Shown: positions 1 through 8,045 of the stretch, piece by piece
Position numbering within the stretch: position 1 is the stretch's first letter
Layout of the letters: every line of letters starts with the position of its first letter
Assembly: GCA_037447655.1 (NCBI GenBank)
Contig: JBBHKE010001930.1
Span: 1 to 10,370, forward strand
Reading direction: 5' to 3'
Source: Zygnema cylindricum
Taxonomy: Eukaryota > Streptophyta > Zygnematophyceae > Zygnematales > Zygnemataceae
DNA length: 10,370 nt
Notes under the pieces: model-generated
What the model was told of the DNA's origin: nothing
Databases searched by the model: none
What the model saw: only the letters and a program-made list of their open reading frames with translations
Translations under genes and position numbers: made by a program

Positions 1-64
1 GTGTTAGTAATATCAAAGCATATTTATTTTTACTACTCATTTAACGGAGAGCGTACAAACTGTG

Positions 65-99
65 GTACATGTTAAATTCAATTTTTTTTTAACATGTAC
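65..99. repeat. Perfect 12-bp inverted repeat
   Basis: GTACATGTTAAA at 65-76 is followed after 11 bases by its exact reverse complement at 88-99. The loop is T-rich. It may be a cruciform or part of an element extending beyond the left edge. No gene is near enough to make it a terminator candidate. Confidence 0.6.
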
Positions 100-305
100 G
101 GATTTGTACGGAAAAAATTATTAACGTTTTTTACGATTTTTTCAAATCGACCTCTCCAGTTTATACGTAATGTACGCGCGTTCGAATCGTGCGCAGAATA
201 CGATTTGAACAACTATGGATCACACTGTTGCACAAGGTCCACTTACTTTCCGACCTAATTGCGATGAAGATCATGTCTGTAAACTTTGTCGAGAGTCGTT
301 ATTAG

Positions 306-788
306 TAGTGTTGTGTATTGGCAGGAAATTTATCGCGATAACACCGATACCGATAGTTATCGGTTATCGAATGGTCAGGGGTCCCGATATATCGCTCCAA
401 GACCAACAAATTCCTTATCGGCGATAAGTGAAAAAAAACAAAGTACGCTATGTAATAGTATTTTATAATATACTGTATTTTATTTTTCACTGTATATAGC
501 GTAGCATGCCACGTGTAGCAATCTGTTCCTTACTCTGTGTAACGGAATAACGGTGGCTCAGTTCGGCGGACCAACGTACAACTGTTCGGTACGAACCATA
601 CAATTATCGCTGATAGTTAACGGTAAAGGTGTTATTGCGATAAAAAACCGATATCACAAACCGATATTACCGGTCTTTAATCGGTGATAACACCAGTGTC
701 GATATATCATTCCAATATATCGATTATCGGCAAGCCAAAAAAAGGTATAAATCGATTATTGGCAAAACCTTGCCGATACACAACACTA
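306..788. mobile_element. Non-autonomous hAT-superfamily element (MITE)
   Basis: The left end starts TAGTGTTGTGTATTGGCAGG. The reverse complement of the right end starts TAGTGTTGTGTATCGGCAAG, so the first 13 bases are identical and most of the next seven agree. The element is flanked on both sides by the direct repeat GTTATTAG (298-305 and 789-796), a perfect 8-bp target duplication. The 8-bp duplication and TAGNG termini define hAT elements. Subterminal copies of CCGATA/TATCGG and GATATATCG are clustered inside both ends, as expected for transposase binding sites. At 483 bp with no transposase frame it would have to be moved in trans. The exact duplication suggests a fairly young insertion. 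Confidence 0.88.
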
Positions 789-1116
789 GTTATTAGTGTT
801 AAGAACACTAAACCAGAGCCTGTTTCTTTTTCCGTCTAAAAAAAAAATAGCTTCAATATCATGAATTGTTTTTTAATTAACGAAAGGTCTTTAAGCGGCT
901 TAAAATCTGCCACGCTAGGGTTTGGTTTTTCGGTTTCTCGTTTTGTCTTTTTGTTTTGTTTTGTTCCCATGTACTCAGATCGCTCAACATCATCAAGCTT
1001 TTTTAATAATGTTATTTATGGAATTAGAATCAATGACACTATTATAACCACACGACTAGTGTTTTTACTTTAACAATTCACTATGTAGTTTGTGATTTTG
1101 ATACTCCATGTTCCAT

Positions 1117-1214
1117 AACATTATTTAAGGGAGTGGAGTGGACTAAAAACCGCCACGTCTCTCTACATTAAATTAGTATTATACATTTTAATTCGCATTT
1201 ACAGTAATAATTCC
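1117..1214 (+). repeat. Diverged dispersed repeat, copy 1
   Basis: This segment shares ordered blocks with 9130-9216 in the same orientation: AACA(C/T)TATTT, AGGGAGTGG, ACTA, CACG, TCTACATTAAAT, TTTACA and AATAATTCC. Spacing differs by small gaps. The similarity ends at both sides. It is an old interspersed repeat of unknown family. Confidence 0.55.
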
Positions 1215-1548
1215 CATAAAAGTGATGGATGGAGAAGTTTTAGACCTAGTTCTTAACAAGGTCAAAAGCTAAAATACTATGTGAGGTTATAGTATACGGA
1301 GCCTTTAGGAGTCCCAAGAATGAAAAAAACTCGCCAATGGAGATGGATCATTGAGATTGGACCTTTAACTTGTCAATTATTCAAAACTGGACGTGTTGGA
1401 AACTTGTAGAAGAAAAATCTGATGTTCATAAAACAAAACGTACAAGCGCATCCTGTCATTAAGTGACCAAAAATTGAAGGATTGTGTACATTGAGATAAG
1501 CCACTGTTAATAAGTGTGAAGATGTTATACCTGGTGACTTTGTACTAA

Positions 1549-1614
1549 ATGCATATTTTACATGAATATTACATGCACATTAGATGCATATTTCATGTAT
1601 AATATATGCATATT
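1549..1614. repeat. Three copies of ATGCATATT in an AT-rich block
   Basis: ATGCATATT occurs at 1549-1557, 1584-1592 and 1606-1614, with CATG and ACATGCA words between the copies. ATGCAT is itself palindromic and resembles the plant RY motif. The spacing is irregular and no gene starts nearby, so a regulatory role is not supported. Confidence 0.4.
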
Positions 1615-2196
1615 ATACTGGTTTTTTGGCATGTAATTCAGGTATAGTACATATAGCGTTTCAAAACCTTTTTAAACATTAAAAATTTAAAGCTATGTGA
1701 TACACTACGGGCTAAGGTATTCTATTTGTTCGACGTTTTTTTTCTTTCCTTTTTTTTTTTGTAAAAATGAGGGTTTGTGGTTCCGTTTATCAGAAAACAA
1801 GGTTTCAAAAATCCACATGAATTTGTGTGTGAACTTTTTAGGGCAAAAATGGAGTATCAAAAGAGGGTTGTTTCGCAGCAATTAAGGTTGGGATGAAACT
1901 AAGAATCTCGGCTCCATAAAACTGTACATTTTTTATTTTTTTTGGTGTGAGTTTTGAGTTTTGTTATTTTCGTGTGCAAGCATGTCCTTTAGAGTTTCAA
2001 GTTTCGGATTTACATTGTCTGTTTTGAGTAAAAAGGTTGAAGTAAGTAAACAAAAGAGACGAAGAAAAAGAAAATAAAATAATAATAATGGATTCGCAAA
2101 GAGAAAAAGCAAAGAAAATAAATTAGTGGATTCGAGAATGAAACATTTCTACTTGTTTTGTTTTTTGAATTTTGTTGGAAGGAGCGGTTAGGTAGT

Positions 2197-2585
2197 CTCC
2201 CTCGCCCTCGCCCTCGCCCTCGCCCTCGCCCTCCCCCCCCCCCTCCCCCTCCCCCTCCCCCTCCCCCTCCCCCTCCCCCTCCCCTCTCCCTCTCCCTCTC
2301 CCTCTCCCTCTCCCTCTCCCTCTCCCTCTCCCTCTCCCTCTCCCTCTCCCCCTCCCCCTCCCTCTCCCTCTCCCTCCTCCCTCTCCCTCTCCCTCTCCCT
2401 CTCCCTCTCCCTCTCCCTCTCCCCCTCCCTCTCCCCCTCCCTCTCCCTCTCCCTCTCCCTCTCCCTCTCCCTCTCCCTCTCCCTCTCCCTCTCCCTCTCC
2501 CTCTCCCTCTCCCTCTCCCTCTCCCTCTCCCTCTCCCCCTCTCCCTCTCCCTCTCCCTCTCCCTCTCCCTCTCCCTCTCCCTCTC
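2197..2585. repeat. CT-rich hexanucleotide microsatellite
   Basis: About 390 bp of pyrimidine-rich repeats. The tract begins with several CCCTCG units, passes through C-rich CCCCCT units, and continues as long arrays of CTCCCT with a few variant units. Because the period is six, open frames appear on both strands (Arg-Gly, Glu-Gly and Pro-Leu repeats). They are artefacts, not genes. The purine strand is GGGAGA-rich and could form triplex or G-quadruplex structures. Such a tract is expected to be polymorphic in length. Confidence 0.95.
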
Positions 2586-2652
2586 AGTTTTGGGGCTGGA
2601 AAAAAAGGAACCATAATAGATAAAATTAAAATAAAGGAACATCTGATTGATC

Positions 2653-2654
<2 letters not shown>

Positions 2655-2695
<41 letters not shown>

Positions 2696-2736
2696 TTTCT
2701 TTTTTTTTTGCTTTATTTTCTTTTCTTCTTTTCCAT
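2655..2736. repeat. T38 homopolymer and T-rich tail
   Basis: An uninterrupted run of 38 T (2655-2692) is followed by further T-rich sequence to about 2736. On the minus strand it is a poly(A) tract. I looked for a SINE or processed retrocopy ending here and saw none. It lies 70 bp from the microsatellite. Confidence 0.9.
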
Positions 2737-3370
2737 CAGCTCTTACGAGTAAGTAATGAGAATCAAAAATTTATTTATATATTGGTTCCTTTTTGAAACC
2801 GAAAAAAAAACAACGTACAAAATAAAATCAAAAATAAAAAAGTAAAAATATAAATAAATTAATAAAATAGAGAAAATCATGTTTATCCGAAAAAACTTTT
2901 AGATCAAATCGCAAATTGGGAATAAATAAAAAAGACGATGGGTAAAAATTTTCCACCATTTTTTTTTTGTTTCAAAATCAGTTTCTAGGTTTTTTTTTTT
3001 TTTTAATTCTCTCTCTACCTTTTTTTTCACCCTCCCTTTTTTTTTTGGCGTCTATAATTCTACCTAATGTCATACCCTAAAAACCGCAAAAAATCCTACA
3101 TTAACCAAAAAATGAATTTTAATAATAATAATGATAACTGACCAATGAATGGATTCTATTCCTTCTTCAATCCTCAATTTGTACAAAAAAATAATAAAAT
3201 AAATAAATAAACAGCCTCTCTTAATAAAACCCTAAAAATATCAGAAGAAATCATAAAGAAATATAAGAAAAAACTTCAAAAAATCTTAAAATCACTTGAA
3301 AAAACTCGAAACCACCTCGTAAAAATTTGAAAAAAACTTGAAAAGGAAAAACCCTAAAAAACCATGTCCG
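2737..3370. other. AT-rich 3' flank of the GDSL gene with teloboxes
   Basis: This should hold the 3' UTR of the minus-strand gene. The transcript sense is U-rich with recurring TTTTTCAAG-like words at 3255-3345. AAACCCTAA teloboxes occur at 3227-3235 and 3349-3357. No AATAAA is present on the minus strand close to the stop. The first one I see is near 2770-2775, about 600 nt downstream, so the end of the mRNA is not defined. Confidence 0.45.
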
Positions 3371-6298
3371 TCAATCCTTCCACTTCACCAGATCCTTGAC
3401 ACTGTACGGCGTAATTAATGCGGCCTTTCCCTTCCACATGGCCGCCGCCATCAGTCGGTACGCTTTGGACGACGGGTGGAAATAATCCCAAAAAAGGTAC
3501 TTGTCCGGTTTCGTACAAGTCGACGTGGTCACGTTTCGGCCGTCGATCAAATCGTACTGTCCACACGCGACTGCTCCACCGTACGGTCCGACTCCGCAGC
3601 AAGCGTCCAAACCGACTTTGAACCCTGCAAAATTCAGCGCCGACCAAATCAAACTTAGAAATCTGACCAATGGAAGAATGAAACGCATTGTAAGGGAAAT
3701 TTTACCTTGAGGTACAGGTGTACTGTACTTCGCACGTAAATTCCGCACTTTTGAATTGTTTTGGTTGTTGTAGTACGGTCTTTTGTTTTTTTACCAGTTT
3801 TCTCTCGGACCAATCATTTCGAGCGGGCTTATCGGAAGGCGGGGAAATATTACCTTTCCATCCCAGCTTAGGAAAGGTGGAATTACTAACCCAACTGGTG
3901 TGCACGGAGATATTATGAGTCTAAAGGTCGGAAATCAAACCATTAAAAACTAGTACTGTAGCAATGCAAAAGGCCTATTGGTGTAATAGTGGTCTATTGG
4001 TGTTGGGTTTAGACGATACTCCTTAAGCTTAAAATCGTTTAAACGATTAAACTTTTCGTTTAAACGTTTTTAAACCGTTAAAAGGTTGTGCAAACATCGA
4101 AATAACTTGTGCACAACGAGATGTATGTCTTTATCACTTTGTAAATGACCTTATAAATGATTTTTTATTTTTTATATAAGGTTACATTAGGGTGAACCAC
4201 TGAAAACTCAAGAAACCTTCACAAAATTGTCTTGATTTTTACTTAAAATCCAGAAAATAATTTTCAGCATTGGCGGGTTTCTTTGGCATTTTGCTATTGG
4301 CCTTGAAAATCGATGACATTATAAATTCTATAAATGAACGTCATTTCAAATTCATCGTTTCAATGGATATTCAATTTCAACATTGACCATTCAATATTGA
4401 AATTTCAACATTGGACGCATTAATACGATGGAATCTAACGTTTATTTTGTTAAAAAGCCACTTTGCTTATAAATTTAAAGTTCCATTGCAACATTGTTAT
4501 AACTTGTGAAGAAAATTTAGGTACCTATAATTTTGGACTTGCAATTTTGAATTTATATCATTAAAATTCCCGAAATTTTTAAGCGTCCAAACGATTCATT
4601 AACATCATATTTAATCGTTTAAACTTTTTTATTTGATTCAACCGGACGAAGGCAACACTAATAACGGTATTCCCATAATGGCTACCGCTTAAACTACCAC
4701 ATTTTTATCACCCAATTGAACCAAGTCCACGCTATTTTCCGCGCCTACAAAAATTACAAAACTATGTCTCAGGCACATCTAGTACTGTGGCAAGGATTGT
4801 TTTTCCGTACGCACCGTATTGCTTAGGATCTTCCGCGGCTCCCAGCTGAATTTGAAAAAATGCGAGCGAAAACGACAAACGAATCTGCGGCAAAGTCGCC
4901 GGAAGTTCCGCTAGCGCGGGTTGGAGAGCCGCGTTGTGAGATTCCATGATTCCCTGAACGTACGGATTGCAGAATCCCGTCGGTTGCGCATTAAACGCCA
5001 AAGAAATCGCCGGAGCGCATCCCAGGGCGGGGATTCCCTGTACGACAAATTTCCGTACACCTTTCTCGTACATGTTCTGAAAAACGACGACGGGCACAAA
5101 AGAAAGGTTTAAAATTTGATAAATTGACGACGGCTGCTTTGAAAATTTGACGCAACTGAGCATTAAGGTTATCTTTTCTTCTAGGTTTTCTATGTCGAAA
5201 ACCCTTATTAATGTTGAGGATTTAAAAGAATAAAAAAAAAAAAAAAAAAAAAACCTTTAAAAAAAAAAAAAACGAAAAAAAAAAAAAACTAAAAAAAATA
5301 GAAACGCGAAGACATGATTTAGGGTTACCTTTACGGCTTTGGTGATATTTCGAACGACTTGCATTTTGTATTCTTCGAACGAGACAACGGCCTGGATTTC
5401 CAGTGACGTAATGTACACAATGTAGTCATTGGCAGAAATAGAAATATAAAATAGCGCGCTTTCGATAGTCTACAAAATAAAATATATAATACACGTGTCA
5501 AAAATTGTTGAGAGAGCGCGAGGTAGAGGGCGAGGAAGAGAGGCGAGGGAGAAGTAGAGAGAGGCGCGGGCAGGGGGAAAGCAACCTCGGAAGTGAGGCC
5601 GTACGCGGACGGGTTGTTGTACACTTTGTTGAAATTATCCTGCTGTACTTCAAACGGTATCGTACGGCCCGCACGTGTGGCGTTCAGCACGCCAGCGCCT
5701 CCCGAGGCAAAGTTTATTCCGTATCTGAAATCGGCGCCGGGCTGCAAAAAAGGGGGAGCCGCGGGCAGCCCCAAATAATCGCCTGGAGACACGTGACACA
5801 CCAATCACAAGGCAGAGCGTAAGTCTTTCTGGACGATAAATAAATATAATTAAATAAATTAATTTATAACAAAATAAATTAAATGTACGGTTTGAAATAT
5901 TTAAGTACGACTGACCTAAGTACAGGAACAGTACATAAATATGTTGCAGATTTTTAGCGCTAAAAATTTGTAACTGTGCGTTCTTTACACGTGGGAGCGT
6001 TAAAAATGCGCGGAAATCATGAGTAATCATTACATAAGTAATCGACGATCAGTTTGCCGTTTGTGAACCGTCCGCTAGCCGGGATGAAATCCTGGCCGTT
6101 AGGAGGCATGTTGGCAGAGTAGATCGGATTCGCGATGTAGTTGTTGTTGCCGGCGTCCGTCGTGGAGTCCCCGAAAACGAATACTGCAGGAACTCCAAAT
6201 TTGCCGGCAAAAGGACGGCCGGCAGCTGCAGGTGAGAGAAATGCGCCTATCAAAGTGACGGCCGGTAAGACGAGGAGGATAATAGCTGGAGGATTCAT
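3371..6298 (-). CDS. Secreted GDSL-type esterase/lipase (SGNH hydrolase), five exons
   Basis: Exons, in transcript order, are 6298-6034, 5782-5586, 5469-5329, 5076-4815 and 3624-3371. All introns are GT-AG and the phases agree, giving 372 residues, which is normal for the plant family. Residues 1-26 look like a signal peptide (hydrophobic core, then AAA before GRPF). Block I is FGDSTTDAGNNN with nucleophile Ser45. Block II is GINFASGGAG at 110-119. Block III reads SAND at 166-169, so the usual Gly is Ser while oxyanion Asn168 is kept. The plant motif RKFVVQGIPALGC lies at 209-221. Block V is DYFHP with Asp335 and His338 completing the triad. Three N-glycosylation sequons (Asn122, 195, 319) suit a secreted protein. 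The family hydrolyses ester bonds of lipids, cutin precursors or acylated metabolites, but the substrate here cannot be told. Intron 2 (5470-5585) has a weak donor, GTTGCT. Intron 4 is about 1.2 kb because of an inserted element. The family call is secure; exon edges are inferred from motifs and phase. Confidence 0.93.
3625..4814 (-). other. Intron 4 of the GDSL gene, enlarged by an insertion
   Basis: The donor GTGCGT follows the codon TAC plus one base, and the acceptor TTTTGCAG precedes GGTTC. Joining them gives the family-typical KQYGFKVG and confirms the splice. At 1190 nt it is four to ten times longer than the other introns (251, 116 and 252 nt). More than half of it is the hAT-like element at 3998-4660. 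A small hairpin, ACCTTTCC with GGAAAGGT, lies at 3852-3878. No further exon is apparent inside it. Confidence 0.85.
3998..4660. mobile_element. Decayed hAT-like inverted-repeat element within GDSL intron 4
   Basis: The left end starts TGGTGTTGGGTTTAGACG and the reverse complement of the right end starts TAGTGTTGCCTTCGTCCGG. Both ends then carry GTTTAAACGATTAAA at nearly the same depth, about 37-40 bases in. More GTTTAAACG-like words follow on the left, a subterminal repeat pattern common in plant hAT elements. No clear 8-bp target duplication is found (TGGTCTAT against ATAACGGT) and the left terminus has one base changed from TAGTG. The copy is therefore old or its borders are slightly off. 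No coding frame is visible. hAT membership is inferred. Confidence 0.5.
5232..5299. repeat. Interrupted A tracts within GDSL intron 3
   Basis: Three to four A runs separated by CCTTT, CG and CT occupy the 5' half of intron 3, so the transcript has U-rich stretches 30-100 nt after the donor at 5328. U-rich intron sequence aids plant intron recognition, so these may be useful to splicing. Otherwise it is simple low-complexity DNA. Confidence 0.85.
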
Positions 6299-6384
6299 TT
6301 TGCGAGAACTTGAACGCGAAACAGAGAGGTGAAATTCAGGGTTGACGGGAATGGAGAATGGAGAGTGGGAGTGTAGGCGCGCAG

Positions 6385-6392
6385 TTTATATA
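6385..6392 (-). promoter_or_regulatory. TATA box of the GDSL gene
   Basis: The minus strand reads CCTATATAAAC here, a close match to the plant TATA consensus. It lies about 87 bp upstream of the ATG at 6298. A transcription start roughly 30 bp downstream would give a short leader of about 55-60 nt. No other TATA-like site is as well placed. The start site itself is inferred. Confidence 0.7.
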
Positions 6393-6640
6393 GGGAACGT
6401 GTGGACGGTGGTGGCCGGTAATATAACGGGTGTCGGTGGCAGTTAAGTGGTCTGGATTTTCTAACTGCTACAAGACTGGTTACGTTTGGCTTTTAGGATC
6501 TTCTACGTTTTTGTCAGGAAATAGTTTACGTAACGTGAAAGGTAATTTTCTGGATTTTGAGAATGTCCAGGATACGGCCTTTTTGGAAAAGTATTTCGCG
6601 TGTCCGTACAATGTTTGTAAAGTTTCTATTCTTTGTTTGA

Positions 6641-6655
6641 CACGTGCTACGTGGC
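6641..6655. promoter_or_regulatory. G-box plus ABRE cluster upstream of the GDSL gene
   Basis: CACGTG at 6641-6646 is a perfect G-box. TACGTGGC at 6648-6655 is a perfect match to the abscisic-acid response element YACGTGGC. Both lie about 345-355 bp upstream of the GDSL ATG. A further ACGTGT at 6398-6403 lies next to the TATA box. Paired ACGT elements are the usual arrangement bound by bZIP factors of the ABF/AREB type, so ABA or drought control of this gene is plausible but not shown. Confidence 0.45.
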
Positions 6656-6757
6656 AAATCTTGAGGATATCAGTTTCTGCACAAGAAAAATGATCGTTCT
6701 TGTCAGGATTGGATTTTTTCCAGCTGTGGGCTATGATTCTTCACCTGTGGAAATCAA

Positions 6758-6771
6758 GTACCGTACGGTAC
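6758..6771. repeat. 14-bp perfect palindrome GTACCGTACGGTAC
   Basis: The palindrome is followed by another CGGTACC, making a cluster of four GTAC words in 20 bp, about 460 bp upstream of the GDSL ATG. GTAC is the core bound by plant SBP-domain factors, including copper-response regulators. This is suggestive only, because GTAC is common throughout the window. Confidence 0.35.
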
Positions 6772-7350
6772 GGTACCTGCTTGTGACTGTCACGCTACAA
6801 GTTGAGGATGCCTAAACTGAAAACTGTCCGATTGGTATGACATTTCGTTATTACATTTTGGTACTTTTGTAAGCGACAAACTCGGAAGTTCAAAGATGTT
6901 TCATTATGATGTTCAGTTTTTCACAAAGCGACAAATGATAAATTCCAGAATCTACCGTCTGGTGGTCTGTCGCCTGGCCGGATGTACAGGTTTTCCGAAA
7001 ATACGACAAAACGATTTGGGATTCGAGCATAGCACAGTGACGTGTTCTCTTACAAATGATTGATGAACTTCTAACCCTATTATATGTTTAAAGACAAAAA
7101 GTCAAAATGGCCTTTGGTGTTTGTTGTAAAACAAGCCAGCTACAGATAAGACAAAGAAAAGTTTTGAAAACCTGGGCTCAGAGACGAGGACACGTTTTAC
7201 TCGCGGGTACCATATCACCTCATTTTCTCTGTCGTTTTCCTAAAAATAAAAAAGCTTCAAATAGATTCTGTAGTGATGCTTATCGCATCGCATCGTGGCG
7301 ATAAAAGGAGCGCATTGGTATGATGTATCCGATGTCCGATGCTATTCTGC
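6772..7350. other. Upstream intergenic region without a recognisable gene
   Basis: This is distal 5' flank of the GDSL gene. It contains a direct repeat AAGCGACAAA (near 6872 and 6925) but no coding frame with protein-like character. Whether it belongs to the GDSL promoter or to another transcription unit cannot be told. Confidence 0.5.
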
Positions 7351-7357
7351 TGACGTG

Positions 7358-7624
7358 GCGAATGGTTTCACAAGGTACAGTACACCGCGAATCGCTATTA
7401 GTGCTGATGTTTTTTTGCCACTTAAAACATTTTTTTCCGTACACACTTGTCGGATCATGGATCTAACGGTGACGATTGAAAGGTAGGATTCTCAGCTTCC
7501 GATTGGCGGTCTCACATTGAAAATACTACTCAAAATAGGACAAATGTGTACGGAGAAAATATGTTTTAAGTGGCGAAAACATTATTAACCCTAATTGCGG
7601 TACACGGTGTACTGTACTATTCGC
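7358..7624. repeat. Fold-back inverted repeat, possible MITE
   Basis: The left arm, about 7358-7451, matches the reverse complement of the right arm, about 7539-7624, with some gaps. The best blocks are GCGAAT at the outer ends, TACAGTACACCG, GCCACTTAAAACAT (7417-7430 with 7561-7574) and CCGTACACACTTGTC against CCGTACACATTTGTC. The spacer is about 87 bp. TGACG stands just outside both ends (7351-7355 and 7625-7629) and could be a target duplication, though two extra bases on the left make this uncertain. There is no coding frame. The superfamily is not recognised. Confidence 0.65.
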
Positions 7625-7651
7625 TGACGAAAGACGAAATTGTGGCCTAAA

Positions 7652-7768
7652 GGCAAAATATCCATTTGTAACGGAGAGCCTTCCTGTTATTCGAAAGATT
7701 ATCAGTTAATAACTTAATTGCATGCGACAATCTTAACAAAGGGCTCTCCGTTACAACGGACATTTTGT
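7652..7768. repeat. Short hairpin-forming inverted repeat
   Basis: TTGTAACGGAGAGCC at 7666-7680 is perfectly complementary to 7742-7756. The pairing extends outward with CAAAATATCC (7654-7663) against GGACATTTTG (7758-7767), and inward with AAGATTATC (7695-7703) against GACAATCTT (7726-7734). The whole is a compact stem-loop of about 117 bp that begins less than 30 bp from the preceding fold-back repeat. It could be a tiny MITE or an internally deleted one. No target duplication was found. Confidence 0.6.
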
Positions 7769-8045
7769 CGTATCACGTTTGTCACGCCTCCCAGGTTGCT
7801 GGCCGGCCCGTTTGGCCCATTAACAGTAGAACAAAGTGTACTTTGTGTGTAAAACTTTTATCGTTTAGTTCGATTCATTTCGTACAGTAATTTGTTGGAA
7901 ACCTATTATAAATTACGATGCCAAAAATAACAATTCCTCGTCGTACCCTGCAAAAAGAACGAAATCCTAAAATTGCCATGGGATGTGTTCGACTGTTCGC
8001 CATTCTTCGCCAAATCCGCGCCGACTTTTTGAAACTCCCGGATTA

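Larger units (their letters stand above)
797..2196. other. Gene-free AT-rich stretch
   Basis: No coding region, RNA gene or intact element is recognised here. Short open frames have no protein-like composition. It contains repeat copy 1 (1117-1214), the ATGCATATT cluster and several T runs (1737-1761, 1930-1941). Confidence 0.6.

Noticed and set aside
172-196. tRNA T-arm-like stem with TTCGAAT loop and a perfect pol III B-box GTTCGAATC at 180-188
   Set aside because: No A-box, anticodon arm or matching acceptor stem exists in the 75 bases upstream, so neither a tRNA nor a tRNA-derived SINE is supported.
2010-2642. Long open frames over the CT repeat (Arg-Gly, Glu-Gly and Pro-Leu repeat proteins on both strands)
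   Set aside because: A period-six repeat without stop codons is open in several frames by construction. The flanking residues have no protein-like character.
2655-2692. T38 run as the poly(A) tail of a minus-strand retrocopy or SINE
   Set aside because: The adjoining sequence has no recognisable gene copy, pol III boxes or flanking target duplication.
3227-3357. AAACCCTAA words as an interstitial telomere
   Set aside because: Only isolated single units occur. They are teloboxes or chance matches, not a tandem array.
5470-5494. Alternative phase-0 donor CGT|GTATTA for intron 2
   Set aside because: It would leave an intron of about 25 nt, too short for splicing, and would add low-complexity residues to the enzyme.
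6430-6693. 87-codon plus-strand frame upstream of the GDSL gene
   Set aside because: It overlaps the ABRE cluster and likely promoter, has no recognisable motif, and is within chance length for this base composition.
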